DNA from: Anaerocolumna sp. AGMB13025 | GTDB taxonomy: Bacteria; Bacillota; Clostridia; Lachnospirales; Lachnospiraceae | Length of the DNA: 64,000 bases | NCBI RefSeq assembly: GCF_029689925.1 | Contig: NZ_CP121445.1 | Coordinates: 4,758,501-4,822,500 of the forward strand | Direction: 5' to 3' | Part shown: positions 18,015 through 27,649 of the stretch, one piece after another | Numbering within the stretch: position 1 is the first letter of the stretch | How the letters are laid out: each line of letters starts with the position of its first letter | Made by a program: the position numbers and the translations under genes | The notes under the pieces: generated by a model | Database searches by the model: none | The model's input: the letters and a program-made list of their open reading frames with translations, nothing else | Told to the model about the DNA's origin: nothing

Positions 18015-18157
18015 TATACCATCTCCTTCTCTAATTTGTATGAATTTAGCAATAAGTTACAGCTAGTAGTGAAACTACTTGTATTGTTATTGTATCAAAT
18101 TAGTGTTATTATAGTTGTAATATTTTAAGGTTTTTATAACTATTGTGAGGTGATTTT

Positions 18158-18910
18158 ATGAGCAGGAAACAGGCTGAAGAAGCAGTCAAACACATGCTGA
18201 TATCCGGTTATGGCCACTATTCCCGGGCAGATGAACATAAGGTGATTACAGCCTTTTTGCAAGGATCCCAGATACAGCCGACCGACGTTCTAATGAAAGA
18301 CCTGCAATTTTCTGTGGATGCCATGAACGACTTTCCCCTTGCAGTACAGCCCCTTCGGGGAATAAAGAATAGTTTAATCTGCTTAGTTGCTGTTATATGC
18401 CGTTATGCTGCTGATCTAGGTGCAGATGATGAGCGTTGCTATGCTCTCAGTGATTACTATATTAATGAGATTGAAACCCGGGTTGATAAAAATAATTGGA
18501 ATGAGGTATTTTCAGAGATAATAAATCATTATATAAAACTGGTCGGTCTTGGAAGAGAAGGAAAATATTCCCTGACTATTCGCAGAGCCATCAACTTTAT
18601 AAACCAGCATATTTATGAAGCCTGTAGTCTTAAGGATGTTTCACTTGCTCTTAAGGTACATCCTAACTATCTGTCTGCATTATTTAAGACAGAGACCGGT
18701 GTTTCACTGTCTCATTATATCAGAGATAAAAAAATAAGTGAGGCAAAAAATCTGCTTCGGGATACCGATTATTCAATTTCAGAGATTTCAGAAATGCTGG
18801 GGTACAACAGTTTATCCTATTTTTCAAAGGTGTTCCATCAGATTTGCTCATGTAGTCCAAAGGAATATTTGACAAACCATAATCTCTTTATTCCTCTAAA
18901 AGATAATTGA
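18158..18910 (+). CDS. AraC family transcriptional regulator of the beta-glucoside operon
   Basis: 250 residues. The C-terminal double helix-turn-helix is clear (AINFINQHIYEACSLKDVSLALKVHPNYLSALFKTETGVSLSHYI, then AKNLLRDTDYSISEISEMLGYNSLSYFSKVFHQ, about 146-238). The N-terminal 140 residues are a helical sensor without cupin motifs. GAGGTGATTTT precedes the ATG. It is divergent from the 6-phospho-beta-glucosidase gene with 143 bases between them, so it most likely controls that operon. Confidence 0.9.
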   Translation: MSRKQAEEAVKHMLISGYGHYSRADEHKVITAFLQGSQIQPTDVLMKDLQFSVDAMNDFPLAVQPLRGIKNSLICLVAVICRYAADLGADDERCYALSDYYINEIETRVDKNNWNEVFSEIINHYIKLVGLGREGKYSLTIRRAINFINQHIYEACSLKDVSLALKVHPNYLSALFKTETGVSLSHYIRDKKISEAKNLLRDTDYSISEISEMLGYNSLSYFSKVFHQICSCSPKEYLTNHNLFIPLKDN

Positions 18911-19120
18911 AGGGATAGCATTCAAGACCAAGCCACCATTTTTTGAGGAGGCGCTGCGGCACCTCCCGGTATATAATGCTCCTACTTTCTCAACGTAAAA
19001 ATGCTATATAAGTGTTGCTAAAAACATCAGTGAAATGATTCATTATGACAGTTACTATGGGTTTGTATCTATTATTAAAGACATTGTAACTGCCATAGAA
19101 CCTTAAGAAAATTTCCTTAT

Positions 19121-20455
19121 TTAACGTATGCTTTGTGGAAATCTAAATATATTGTAAGGGTCATACATCTGTTTCACACTACGCAGCTTTGCTGCATTAT
19201 CCCCCCAATATGCCCGTTCGTAATCTACCAGGTCACTACTGGGAAAATTCACATAGGAACCAACTGTAACTCTATTAATATAGTTAAGACGGCTCTGCAC
19301 CCATTCTGTATTTAACTTTGCATACTTATCCTCTGCCCAGATTGACTGCAAGCCCACCACAAAAGGGGAATACCGATAGAAGAACGCCGACTCTTGGGGA
19401 GCAATTTTCGACACTTGACCGCCTAATGCATACAAGGTTAAGCCGGTAAATATGGATCCTTCCGGATAGTTCCGCATCATATTTACCATTCTCTCTATTT
19501 CCTCTACTCTCAGTGGTCTTCCAATAAACCGCCCTGAGGACTTGAATTTCTCCGAAGCCGGAATCGTATCTTCAATTGCTTTAATAGCCTCGTAAATAGT
19601 CATCTCTTTAAAGCTAGCTTCACATCCAGGTAAATTGGTCAGTAATTCCAACGCTTGCTCCGCCTGAAGTTTAGAACCAAAATAAATGCCGCGGGCAAAT
19701 ATGGCATATCCTTCTGCCTGATCATGATAGACAGGTGCCTGTAAAGTGATACGTTCGTCCGAACGACTGAGCCATCTCTGCCATGTACGGATGAAGCGTA
19801 TCTGTGCTGATGCATCAGTATTTGGATAGTACAGAGCTGCCAGCGTTACACATTCAACTTTTTTCGGCAATCGGAATATGGTTCTCACAGCTACTCCAAA
19901 ATTGCCATCTCCTGCACCTTTCAGCGCCCAATATAACTTAGGATTTTTTTCCCTGCTTGCCGTAATTAACTGTCCGTCCGCATTTACCAGCTCAACAGCT
20001 TCAAGACTGTCGCACCCAAGACCCAATAAACGGCTCATCGGTCCGGAACCTCCTCCCATTGCATAGCCGGCTACTCCTACCGTTGGGCAAGAGCCTCCTG
20101 GAAAAGGATACCCCTGAGGCGATACCAAATCATATATCATGCTGTTGTTCACTCCACCTTGTGCAGCTACACTGCTACTGTCCATATCTAAACCCACCAG
20201 CTTGCTCACATCAATTACAAGCACACCGTTGCCTGTAGAATACCCCTCATAATTATGCCTGCCATTGCGTACACGAAATGGAACACAGTTATGGCGTGCC
20301 CACTTAATTGCATTTATTATATCATCTATGGTTCCACAAAATACTATGGCTCCCGGAAATTTTTCTATTGCCCTGTTCCACATCAGCCTTGCTTCTTTAT
20401 AAGCAGGATTGCATGGTGTCACCAGGGTTCCGGTAAGACTGTCATAAGATATCAT
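19121..20455 (-). CDS. Berberine-bridge-type FAD-linked oxidoreductase
   Basis: 444 residues, FAD_binding_4 plus C-terminal BBE domain. GRHNYEGYSTGNGVLVIDVS (about 61-80) carries the His that links FAD. GGSCPTVGVAGYAMGGGSGPMSRLLGLGCD (about 119-148) carries the Cys of the second, bicovalent link. C-terminal YWGDNAAKLRSVKQMYDPYNIFRFPQSI is the BBE end. Such enzymes oxidise sugars, lactones or alkaloid-like alcohols with oxygen or another acceptor. No signal peptide is seen. It stands alone, and the substrate is unknown. Confidence 0.9.
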   Translation of the reverse strand: MISYDSLTGTLVTPCNPAYKEARLMWNRAIEKFPGAIVFCGTIDDIINAIKWARHNCVPFRVRNGRHNYEGYSTGNGVLVIDVSKLVGLDMDSSSVAAQGGVNNSMIYDLVSPQGYPFPGGSCPTVGVAGYAMGGGSGPMSRLLGLGCDSLEAVELVNADGQLITASREKNPKLYWALKGAGDGNFGVAVRTIFRLPKKVECVTLAALYYPNTDASAQIRFIRTWQRWLSRSDERITLQAPVYHDQAEGYAIFARGIYFGSKLQAEQALELLTNLPGCEASFKEMTIYEAIKAIEDTIPASEKFKSSGRFIGRPLRVEEIERMVNMMRNYPEGSIFTGLTLYALGGQVSKIAPQESAFFYRYSPFVVGLQSIWAEDKYAKLNTEWVQSRLNYINRVTVGSYVNFPSSDLVDYERAYWGDNAAKLRSVKQMYDPYNIFRFPQSIR

Positions 20456-20707
20456 ATTGTCACCTTCTCGATTTACTCAAAAATAAAATGGTACTTGATA
20501 TATTATTCGTCTGTCAACATTATGTTACATAATTCTATATTCTCTCGCTTCCTTCGACACCTATTAACAGCTTTTATCATGGGGGCTGGTGCACAAGTCC
20601 AAATAAATACTCTTCTCCATCAAGTTTAAATTAAGACTTTCCATTTATTTACCACAAAGTCAAGACCAAGCCCTGTTCCGCCTGTAGGTACGTCCGTAAG
20701 GTCTGAC

Positions 20708-21469
20708 TTACTTTTGCTGGATTTGCTGCGCTTTACTTTGTTCTGATATAATAGAAATATATTTATCAAGCTGTATCTCTTCTAATTCCATCAGCATATT
20801 AGTAAAATCTTCCAAGATACCCTCCGCTGCATATTTATCTAATGCATTGTAATAATCCAGTCTGTTTTCTTTTGCTATAGAAATTGGTAAGAAACCACAG
20901 CTTAGCAGTTGATAATTCATAATCAGTCTGGATGTCCTGCCGTTGCCATCTTGAAAGGGATGAATTCGAACAAATTCCGCATGGGTCCAGGCTGCCAACT
21001 CAATTGGATTCATATCTTTTTTATAAACTAAATCTGCGAAGAAGTTCTTTATCTGAACATACATTTCATTTTTAGCAGGTGGTATATGACTAGCACCGCT
21101 AATAACAACTTCTTCATTTCGATATATCCCACCGACTATGATATTCTCCATGACAATCGCATGAATATCTTTTACTATTTGTTCATTCAATAGAAGTCCT
21201 TCTTTGCTGCATTGCTTCACATATCGGAAGGCTTTTTTATGATTTACAACTTCATATATTTCTCTAATCGCTTTTCCACCAATGGAAATGCCATCTTCCA
21301 ATACTACTTTCGTTTCCATGAGTGTAAGGGTATTTCCTTCGATTGCAGTAGAATTATGTGTAAATTCCACTTCAAACGCATCATTATAAGATTCAACAGT
21401 CACTTCATGAAGTGTATTCTTTCCATTTTGATATACTTTTTGTTTTTCTAATATTCTGTTAAAGTCCAA
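20708..21469 (-). CDS. Fic family AMP-transferase with N-terminal inhibitory helix
   Basis: 253 residues. The Fic core HPFQDGNGRTSR (about 170-181) is complete, with catalytic His. STAIEGN at 40-46 matches the (S/T)xxxE(G/N) inhibitory motif in the N-terminal helix, as in class II Fic proteins, so activity should be auto-inhibited by Glu44. The enzyme transfers AMP from ATP to a protein hydroxyl, and the target is unknown. No antitoxin gene lies beside it. GAGGTGAAAT precedes the ATG. Confidence 0.93.
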   Translation of the reverse strand: MDFNRILEKQKVYQNGKNTLHEVTVESYNDAFEVEFTHNSTAIEGNTLTLMETKVVLEDGISIGGKAIREIYEVVNHKKAFRYVKQCSKEGLLLNEQIVKDIHAIVMENIIVGGIYRNEEVVISGASHIPPAKNEMYVQIKNFFADLVYKKDMNPIELAAWTHAEFVRIHPFQDGNGRTSRLIMNYQLLSCGFLPISIAKENRLDYYNALDKYAAEGILEDFTNMLMELEEIQLDKYISIISEQSKAQQIQQK

Positions 21470-21683
21470 GATTTCACCTCATTTCGCGTTGTAGTAGTTT
21501 GCTAACAAATTTTTACTTACTTTATGATCCATTATACCATACTAATTATAAATAGTAAGATTACATTTTATCTTATTTCTTATGTAGCAGGCTATACCAC
21601 CACCTGTAAACCAGCCCGGTAATAATAATATTAAAATGGTCAAAAAAGGTACCCCCCTAAGTTTGCAGCCGCTTAATTAATAA

Positions 21684-22631
21684 CTATACTACCTGATTGA
21701 GCTTGTTTTCAGGCTCTTGGCCATTCTCTACACGTCTTATATTATTTACAAAGAAATCATATCTTTTTTTATGAAATTTTAGACCGTCAGGCATACCTGC
21801 CGTATGGGGAGTAAGTATCACATTACGCAGATTCCGAAGTTCACTGTCGGTTGAAAGTGGTTCAGATTCAAACACATCCAGGCATGCTCCTGAAATATCT
21901 CCATTTTTTAAAGCATCTATTAAGTCTTTTTCATTGACAATTCCACCCCGGGCTGTATTAATAAAAAGTGCGGTATTCTTCATTTTCTTGAATACCTCTT
22001 TGTCAATCAGTTGTTTGGTTTGTGGATTTAAGGATGCATGTACTGTTACTATGTCTGACTCACTTACAAGATTATCAAAATCCGTCATTTTCACAAAACC
22101 GTCAGATTGTGCAACAGCTTTTCTGGCATAAGCCAGCACATTCATATCAAAAACCCTGCAAAACTCAGCTACTTTTTTACCGATAGCGCCAAAGCCTACA
22201 ATTCCAATTGTTTTACCTGCTAACTCACTTCCTATATAATCTAGTTTACTTTCATCTATCCGGTTTTTCATGAAAGCATCAAGAAAGGGTATGTTTTTAT
22301 AATAAGATAAGATCAATGCCATTACGTGCTCGGCTACTGCCTGTGCATTCACTCCTGACGCATTAGCCACCCATATGTCTTGTTGCGTGCAGGCCTTAAT
22401 ATCTACATTATCATATCCTGCACCTGTCTGTACCAGTCTTAAATTTTTTGCTTTTGACAGCAGGTTGTCATCCACTTTAATATGTTCCGGAATGATTACC
22501 TGGCAATCTTCAATATGCTTTCGCATTTCTTCTCCTGGAGGAACAATTACTATATCCCAGTCTTTTGGGAAATGATTAGTAATATTAGATTTAGAAACCT
22601 GGGTAAAATAACCGACTATAAGAATTTTCAT
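21684..22631 (-). CDS. D-isomer-specific 2-hydroxyacid dehydrogenase
   Basis: About 315 residues from the ATG at 22631, which follows AAAGGTGGTTTAATA. A longer frame from 22649 would start inside the ribosome binding site. NAD-binding GIVGFGAIGKKVAEF (about 144-158), catalytic Arg in FINTARGG, Glu in DVFESEPL and His in LTPHTAGMP are all present. The enzyme reduces a 2-keto acid to a D-2-hydroxy acid with NAD(P)H or the reverse, and the substrate is unclear (phosphoglycerate, glyoxylate or hydroxyacid). It is monocistronic. Confidence 0.9.
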   Translation of the reverse strand: MKILIVGYFTQVSKSNITNHFPKDWDIVIVPPGEEMRKHIEDCQVIIPEHIKVDDNLLSKAKNLRLVQTGAGYDNVDIKACTQQDIWVANASGVNAQAVAEHVMALILSYYKNIPFLDAFMKNRIDESKLDYIGSELAGKTIGIVGFGAIGKKVAEFCRVFDMNVLAYARKAVAQSDGFVKMTDFDNLVSESDIVTVHASLNPQTKQLIDKEVFKKMKNTALFINTARGGIVNEKDLIDALKNGDISGACLDVFESEPLSTDSELRNLRNVILTPHTAGMPDGLKFHKKRYDFFVNNIRRVENGQEPENKLNQVV

Positions 22632-22958
22632 TATTAAACCACCTTTCATGCCTCTGCCCTATTTCAAATAAAATTCATTTGTGGTTTTCAATTAGAAACC
22701 CACAGCTTAAAAGCTATATATTGGGTAAAGATCTCAGATTTTCATATATTACTCCTTGTTTTAATATACTCAATCCTCATCATATAGTCAAGTATTTCAC
22801 TTATGTGTTACCTTGAATTTAAAAAGGGTCCTAACTTGATGCTATTATTTATTTAATATCCTCACTATCTCTTTATGAAATTATAGTTTCGCATGAAGAA
22901 TAGCCTTTCTTTATACCGATATACCTATTTAGTAGAGTGGTATTACCCATTAACTTCT
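22632..22958. other. 327-bp intergenic stretch
   Basis: It is AT-rich and should contain the dehydrogenase promoter at its left side. I found no frame, repeat or stable hairpin worth naming. Confidence 0.4.
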
Positions 22959-24557
22959 CTATTTTTCAATTGAATATTTTTCTTTTATAGAGTCTAGTTC
23001 TTCCTTGCTGTGATAGGAACCTGCTCGGATAACAGCATTAATCTTGTGAAGATTCCCAACACTCTCGATGGGATTTGCATCCAGTAGTACTAAATCAGCA
23101 GCCTTGCCAGTTTCTACCGTACCCATATCCTGAAGACGCCCCAGAAACTCAGCTCCATTAAGGGTAGTCATCTGAAGAACATGAAGCGGTGAGATGCCTG
23201 CCTTCTCAAGCTCGTCAAATTCCTTGTGAATAGCATCACCTTCGCTTCCATCGGTCCCAGCCATCATTTTAACACCTTCCAGATCGTAGGTCCTGACAAG
23301 ACTTAAATATAAATCATAGAGCTGCTGTGCTGTGGCCTCGCTGCTCCCGCCAAACAGACCGGTATACATACGCACCATAGTCGGGCATTGCCATGTATTA
23401 TATTGGACATAGACATCGGCAAGCTCTTTTGCCTTTTCTTCACTATAAGTGTTAATGATATGCTTTAGCTGTGTTTCATCTTTTTCTCCTCCTGAAGTCT
23501 TAGTACCCCACTTTATGAATTGCTCGTTCACAAAATGCTGAAGCCCCCTGATCTTCATAAACTGTACGAAGATTGGATTTTCAAATAATTTGGCAGGAAC
23601 CCCTGTTGTCTGGGCTCTTAAGGCTTTCTCATCTGTTGAGCAGGATATCAGAGCGCCGAAGTTGATGCCAAAGTGTTCTACACTGTGAAAGCCATTTTTT
23701 GAAACCTCTTTTAAGTCCATATCGGGAAGCACATGCCCCTCAACCGGAATACCGAGTTTGTTCGCCTCTGCCTGAATGGCCTGAAACACATCTGGTGAAA
23801 CACCACCAACTTTTATAAAAGCAGCCCCAGCAGCCTGCTGCTGGCGGACTAATTCCGCAGCAATCTCCGGCGTTAATGCATTCATGGGTGTCATGATATC
23901 GCCAGGCATGGTAAGCAGTGCCGGTTCTTCCAAAGAGCTGGTAAAGGCACCGGATCTCCATTCCTTTAAAAGTTCGACGGAACCGCTCATCTGTCTGAAT
24001 CCGGTTACACCATTGGCAAGCAGAAGAGCCATCGATTCCTTCGTATACTCCTCCCCAACCACATGCATATGCATGTTCAGATACCCTGGAACGACATACG
24101 TTCCGGTTGCGTCAATGATTTTTGCATCTTTGTCCGCTTTGATTGTACCAGCAGCTGCAATGTCCTTGATTTTTCCATTTTCGCACAGAATGCTCATATT
24201 AGAAGTAAGATTACCCGTTCTCGTATCCACTATCGTTAAGTTATTCAGCAAGAGCTGATAGGAAGCGCTGGGCTGTTCCAATTTCTGCGGGATATAAGGC
24301 TGAATATTCATTGAAGGCTGACCGGCAAAGAGACCGGTCCAGGCAACAGCTAGCGCTAATAACCAACAGAGGGGGACTCTAAAGCCACGCCAGAATTTCG
24401 TACTTCTTATGAAAATGAGCCAGCCAATACAGACCGCCAGAATCAGATAAGCAAACCATCGCTCCCTGCTGCTGATCATCAGCACTAGAATAACACCGAA
24501 CAAAAGCACTAATAATAGTGCAAAACCAATCGTCTTTAAAATATTTCTTTGCTTCAT
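22959..24557 (-). CDS. Membrane-anchored amidohydrolase
   Basis: 532 residues. Three hydrophobic helices fill the first 85 residues. The amidohydrolase body follows, with NNLTIVDTRTGNLTSNM, metal motif HMH (about 154-156) in VVPGYLNMHMHV, FIKVGGV (possible carbamylated Lys), GH and EHFG His sites, and the catalytic Asp in MAGTDGSEG. The end GTVETGKAADLVLLDANPIE is typical of imidazolonepropionase/prolidase-like members. The catalytic domain is likely outside the membrane and could act on peptides or cyclic amides. It is divergent from a two-component system at 24748, with a perfect dyad between them. Confidence 0.85.
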   Translation of the reverse strand: MKQRNILKTIGFALLLVLLFGVILVLMISSRERWFAYLILAVCIGWLIFIRSTKFWRGFRVPLCWLLALAVAWTGLFAGQPSMNIQPYIPQKLEQPSASYQLLLNNLTIVDTRTGNLTSNMSILCENGKIKDIAAAGTIKADKDAKIIDATGTYVVPGYLNMHMHVVGEEYTKESMALLLANGVTGFRQMSGSVELLKEWRSGAFTSSLEEPALLTMPGDIMTPMNALTPEIAAELVRQQQAAGAAFIKVGGVSPDVFQAIQAEANKLGIPVEGHVLPDMDLKEVSKNGFHSVEHFGINFGALISCSTDEKALRAQTTGVPAKLFENPIFVQFMKIRGLQHFVNEQFIKWGTKTSGGEKDETQLKHIINTYSEEKAKELADVYVQYNTWQCPTMVRMYTGLFGGSSEATAQQLYDLYLSLVRTYDLEGVKMMAGTDGSEGDAIHKEFDELEKAGISPLHVLQMTTLNGAEFLGRLQDMGTVETGKAADLVLLDANPIESVGNLHKINAVIRAGSYHSKEELDSIKEKYSIEK

Positions 24558-24637
24558 CGTATTATCTCCTTTACCAATTTTATTATTTGTTGCATTCTAT
24601 ACTATTACTCAAAAATTAAGTGGTAAGGGGATTAAAA

Positions 24638-24676
24638 TTAAGAATTATTAAGAAAAGGCATCTTAATAATTCTTAA
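24638..24676. promoter_or_regulatory. Perfect 16-bp dyad between amidohydrolase and two-component genes
   Basis: TTAAGAATTATTAAGA (24638-24653) is repeated as its exact complement at 24661-24676 with a 7-base spacer. It lies about 80-110 bases from either start codon. The half-site TTAAGAAT repeated in each arm fits binding of an OmpR-type dimer, so the site probably controls both directions. Confidence 0.65.
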
Positions 24677-24747
24677 TTTATTTTGTATTACTCTATAATT
24701 TATCTGTGTTATAATTGCATGAAAAGAATTAAAGTGAGGTATCAAAT

Positions 24748-25437
24748 ATGAAGAATATACTAATTGTAGATGATGACACCGCTATTGCTCGTCTGATAGC
24801 AGATGCTTTAGAGGATGAGGGTTTTCATGCCACCCTCTTATATAATGGCGAATCTGCTTTAAAACTAATTAACGATACCGAGTTTGAGTTAATTATTTTA
24901 GATATTATGATGCCAAAGATGGATGGACTAACACTCTGCCGAAAAATCCGCGATAAGGTTTCCTGCCCACTCCTCTTTTTGACCGCTAAAAGCAGAATGG
25001 TTGATACACTAATAGGATTAGAAATGGGTGCTGATGACTATATTTCAAAGCCATTTAAAGTAGAAGAACTGGTTGCACGAGTGAAAGCTCATATCCGGCG
25101 AGAACATCGTGAAACAGAAAAAGCAAAAGGAACTACCCTGGAATTTGATACTATTACGATTAATAAGGAACGTTACGAAGTATATAAAAACCGGCAGCCT
25201 GTTGAGCTTACGCACCGGGAGTTTCAAATTCTATGTTATTTTATTGAAAATTCTGGACAGGTTCTTTCCAAGGAGCAGATTTTTAACGAAGTATGGGGTC
25301 CTGATTACGGCGATATCGGTACCGTCGCGGTAAATATTAAAAACTTACGTTCCAAGCTCGATCCAAATAATGAATATTTAAAAACGGTATGGGGGGTCGG
25401 ATACAAATTGGTAATGCCCCAGAGGCAGAGCTTATGA
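24748..25437 (+). CDS. OmpR-type response regulator
   Basis: 229 residues. The receiver has DDD at the N-terminus, phospho-acceptor Asp in LIILDIMMPKMDG (about 52), and the Lys in ISKPFK. The winged-helix C-terminal domain ends with VAVNIKNLRSKLDPNNEYLKTVWGVGYKL. AAAGTGAGG precedes the ATG. It is translationally coupled to the kinase gene by a 4-base overlap (ATGA). Confidence 0.95.
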   Translation: MKNILIVDDDTAIARLIADALEDEGFHATLLYNGESALKLINDTEFELIILDIMMPKMDGLTLCRKIRDKVSCPLLFLTAKSRMVDTLIGLEMGADDYISKPFKVEELVARVKAHIRREHRETEKAKGTTLEFDTITINKERYEVYKNRQPVELTHREFQILCYFIENSGQVLSKEQIFNEVWGPDYGDIGTVAVNIKNLRSKLDPNNEYLKTVWGVGYKLVMPQRQSL

Positions 25438-26717
25438 GTATGCGTTATAAATTGGCCTTCACAGTACTGATTGCATTACTCGTCAATATACTCGGACTGA
25501 TGCTGTATTATAATCTTTTCATTTCAACTAGGGTTTCTACTCATTTTGATGAAAGACAAGCAGCACTAGATCAAGATATGCAGAAAATATCAAAGGAAGT
25601 AAGTACCTCTGGGGATTATCAGGACTATTTAACTCAGCTCTCTAAAAAAAAGGGCTACGACATCAAGCTACAGTCCTTAGATGATAACGTAGTTTTTGAA
25701 ACAAAGAATTCTCAGGACGCTTCGCTTTTTATCAGATCAACGGTAATCGTTCATTTATCCGGAGAGATCTACCTGCTGAGGGTCACTAAATCTTTGTCTA
25801 TTCAGAATGGATATGATATACCTCTTATCCGTATACTATTAGAAGCAGAAATAGTAATTCTATTTTGCATCCTATTGACGGTAACGATTGTACTGTATCT
25901 CCAGTATGTTAAACCAATTGAAAAATTACAGAAATCCATAAAAGAGTATACTACGGGAAACGTACCCGAGCCTATCAAAAGAGTGGATGAAATTGGAAAG
26001 CTGCAGCATAGTTTTGTGCAATTAGCTAACAATTTAAGTGAGGAAAAGCAAAAACAAAGCCGTATCATCGCTTCTATTTCTCACGACATTAAAACTCCCC
26101 TTACCTCAGTAATGGGTTATACCGAACGACTCAAGAGCGGAAAGCTGTCTGAAGACCGTAAAATGAGCTACATTGATACAATATATGAAAAAGCAGAGGT
26201 TATAAAAACTCTGATAGGCGAGTTTGATGATTATCTGAGTTTCAATCTCCAGCCTTCTTTCAGTAAGCAGAAATTGTCCGTGGACAAACTAATTCAATTG
26301 ATTCGAGAGGATTATAAGGATGATATGGAAAGTACGGGAATACACTTTCTTATAATAAATGAGTGCGGACCGGTAAATATCTTAGCGGATCTTTCAAAAA
26401 TCCGCAGGGTTTTCAGTAATATCATCGGCAACAGTATGAAACATTTTGGAGGCACTGAAAATCCTGCAATTTCTGTGAAATGTTCGCAAATAAATAAGAA
26501 AGTTCTGTTTCAGATTTCGGATAACGGTATGGGCGTTCCAAAAGATATTCTAAGTTATATTTTTGAACCCTTTTTCACCTCTGATGATAGCCGGAACGTA
26601 GCAGGCTTAGGTCTATCTATATGCAAAGAAATTATTGAATCTCATGAAGGCAGAATATGGGCTGAAAACAATCCTTTCTCTGGACTTAGCATTTTCCTTG
26701 AACTTCCCATATCCTAA
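25434..26717 (+). CDS. Sensor histidine kinase
   Basis: About 427 residues. I chose the ATG at 25434, which overlaps the regulator's TGA (ATGA), giving an N-terminus MSMRYKLAFTVLIALLVNILGLMLYYN, the first membrane helix. The external sensor loop of about 100 residues, second helix (about 136-160) and HAMP lead to the phospho-His in ASISHDIKTPLTSVMGY (about 205). The ATPase boxes are NIIGNSMKHF, DNGMGVPKD and GLGLSICKEI. The signal is unknown. The dyad upstream suggests it tunes the amidohydrolase. Confidence 0.94.
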   Translation: MSMRYKLAFTVLIALLVNILGLMLYYNLFISTRVSTHFDERQAALDQDMQKISKEVSTSGDYQDYLTQLSKKKGYDIKLQSLDDNVVFETKNSQDASLFIRSTVIVHLSGEIYLLRVTKSLSIQNGYDIPLIRILLEAEIVILFCILLTVTIVLYLQYVKPIEKLQKSIKEYTTGNVPEPIKRVDEIGKLQHSFVQLANNLSEEKQKQSRIIASISHDIKTPLTSVMGYTERLKSGKLSEDRKMSYIDTIYEKAEVIKTLIGEFDDYLSFNLQPSFSKQKLSVDKLIQLIREDYKDDMESTGIHFLIINECGPVNILADLSKIRRVFSNIIGNSMKHFGGTENPAISVKCSQINKKVLFQISDNGMGVPKDILSYIFEPFFTSDDSRNVAGLGLSICKEIIESHEGRIWAENNPFSGLSIFLELPIS

Positions 26718-26781
26718 GTAGTTGATTGAAACCTCTTTTGCTAATAATAGCCATACTCAATCTTCCTTAATTGAAACAGAT

Positions 26782-27531
26782 TCAGTTGATAATTTCACCC
26801 TTGCTTTTTGCCAGATCTTCACGCCACTTGCTTCGTTGTGCAGTTGTCAGCTTCGCCCACTCGGTTTCCTCACCAACAATTCTTAAAGGTTCTTTTGAGC
26901 GATAAGAACGTGTTAAGTTGCCTGGAAATTTTTTATCGGTTACATTAGGGTCGTTTTCAAATTCACCTGTTGGCTCTATTATATAAACGCGTTCTCTGCC
27001 TTCTCCCTTCGCTAACGCAGCAGCAAGTCCTGCACCATTGGTATTGGCTGTGAAATAAATGTGATTCATTTGGAGCTCCGGTTTATAATTTGAAATTCCT
27101 CCCGCTGTCAGTAAATCACCAACTTTTAAATCTGCCTTAGTCCCATGATAAAACGGTCCTTTATCAGTAGGTGCCCCTTTGTAGGATTCCGATAATTCAT
27201 AATTTCTTTTTGCATGATCGGAGTCACCCAACTCCTCATAACACTTTGAAATGTTTACATATAAGGTTGAGTACGCACTCTTTACATTATCATCATTTAT
27301 ATTCAGCGCGCATTGTAAAGATGTTTCCATCCATTTTAATTTGTCTGTAATATTCGTTTCTTGACGAGCTAAATGATAAGCTGCAATAAATTTTTCATAG
27401 TCATCTGTTGCTTCATTCCAGGCTTTCTGAAACATCGTACCTGCTTCTTCTGCGTTCCCACTATCTTCTAAACTCATTCCTATTACACAGAGTTTTATAA
27501 CATTGTTATTGGGATCAAATTTTGTACTCAT
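26782..27531 (-). CDS. arr: Rifampin ADP-ribosyltransferase (Arr) fused to an N-terminal TPR-like domain
   Basis: 249 residues; ordinary Arr proteins are about 140. Residues 127-249 are Arr: FYHGTKADLKVGDLL with the NAD-binding His, HIYFTANTNGAGLAAALAKGEG, then VYIIEPTGEFENDPN and DKKFPGNLTRSYRSKEPLRIVGE with the catalytic-region Asp. The enzyme inactivates rifamycins by adding ADP-ribose to the C23 hydroxyl. Residues 1-125 are helical pairs with TPR spacing (KLCVIGMSLEDSGNAEEAGTMFQKAW, and AYSTLYVNISKCYEELGDSDHAKRNYELSES). The extension is the odd feature. AGGTAGAATTAG precedes the ATG, and a SUKH gene lies upstream on the same strand. Confidence 0.9.
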   Translation of the reverse strand: MSTKFDPNNNVIKLCVIGMSLEDSGNAEEAGTMFQKAWNEATDDYEKFIAAYHLARQETNITDKLKWMETSLQCALNINDDNVKSAYSTLYVNISKCYEELGDSDHAKRNYELSESYKGAPTDKGPFYHGTKADLKVGDLLTAGGISNYKPELQMNHIYFTANTNGAGLAAALAKGEGRERVYIIEPTGEFENDPNVTDKKFPGNLTRSYRSKEPLRIVGEETEWAKLTTAQRSKWREDLAKSKGEIIN

Positions 27532-27649
27532 CTAATTCTACCTCCAAATTATTAAAAATTCCCTATCGATATCAATACACAACACCACAAGAATACTGAT
27601 GGCAGAGCAAAATCGCCAGAATGCAGATTGGAATCGCCAAGCTCAATCT

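Noticed and set aside
18940..18975. GGAGG/CCTCC hairpin after the AraC gene
   Set aside because: Stem is stable but no T run follows on either strand and no gene would use it clearly.
20640..20707. Minus-strand GGTGLGLDFVVNKW frame after the fic gene
   Set aside because: Recalls an ATPase G-box but is too short to assign and overlaps the fic 3' end.
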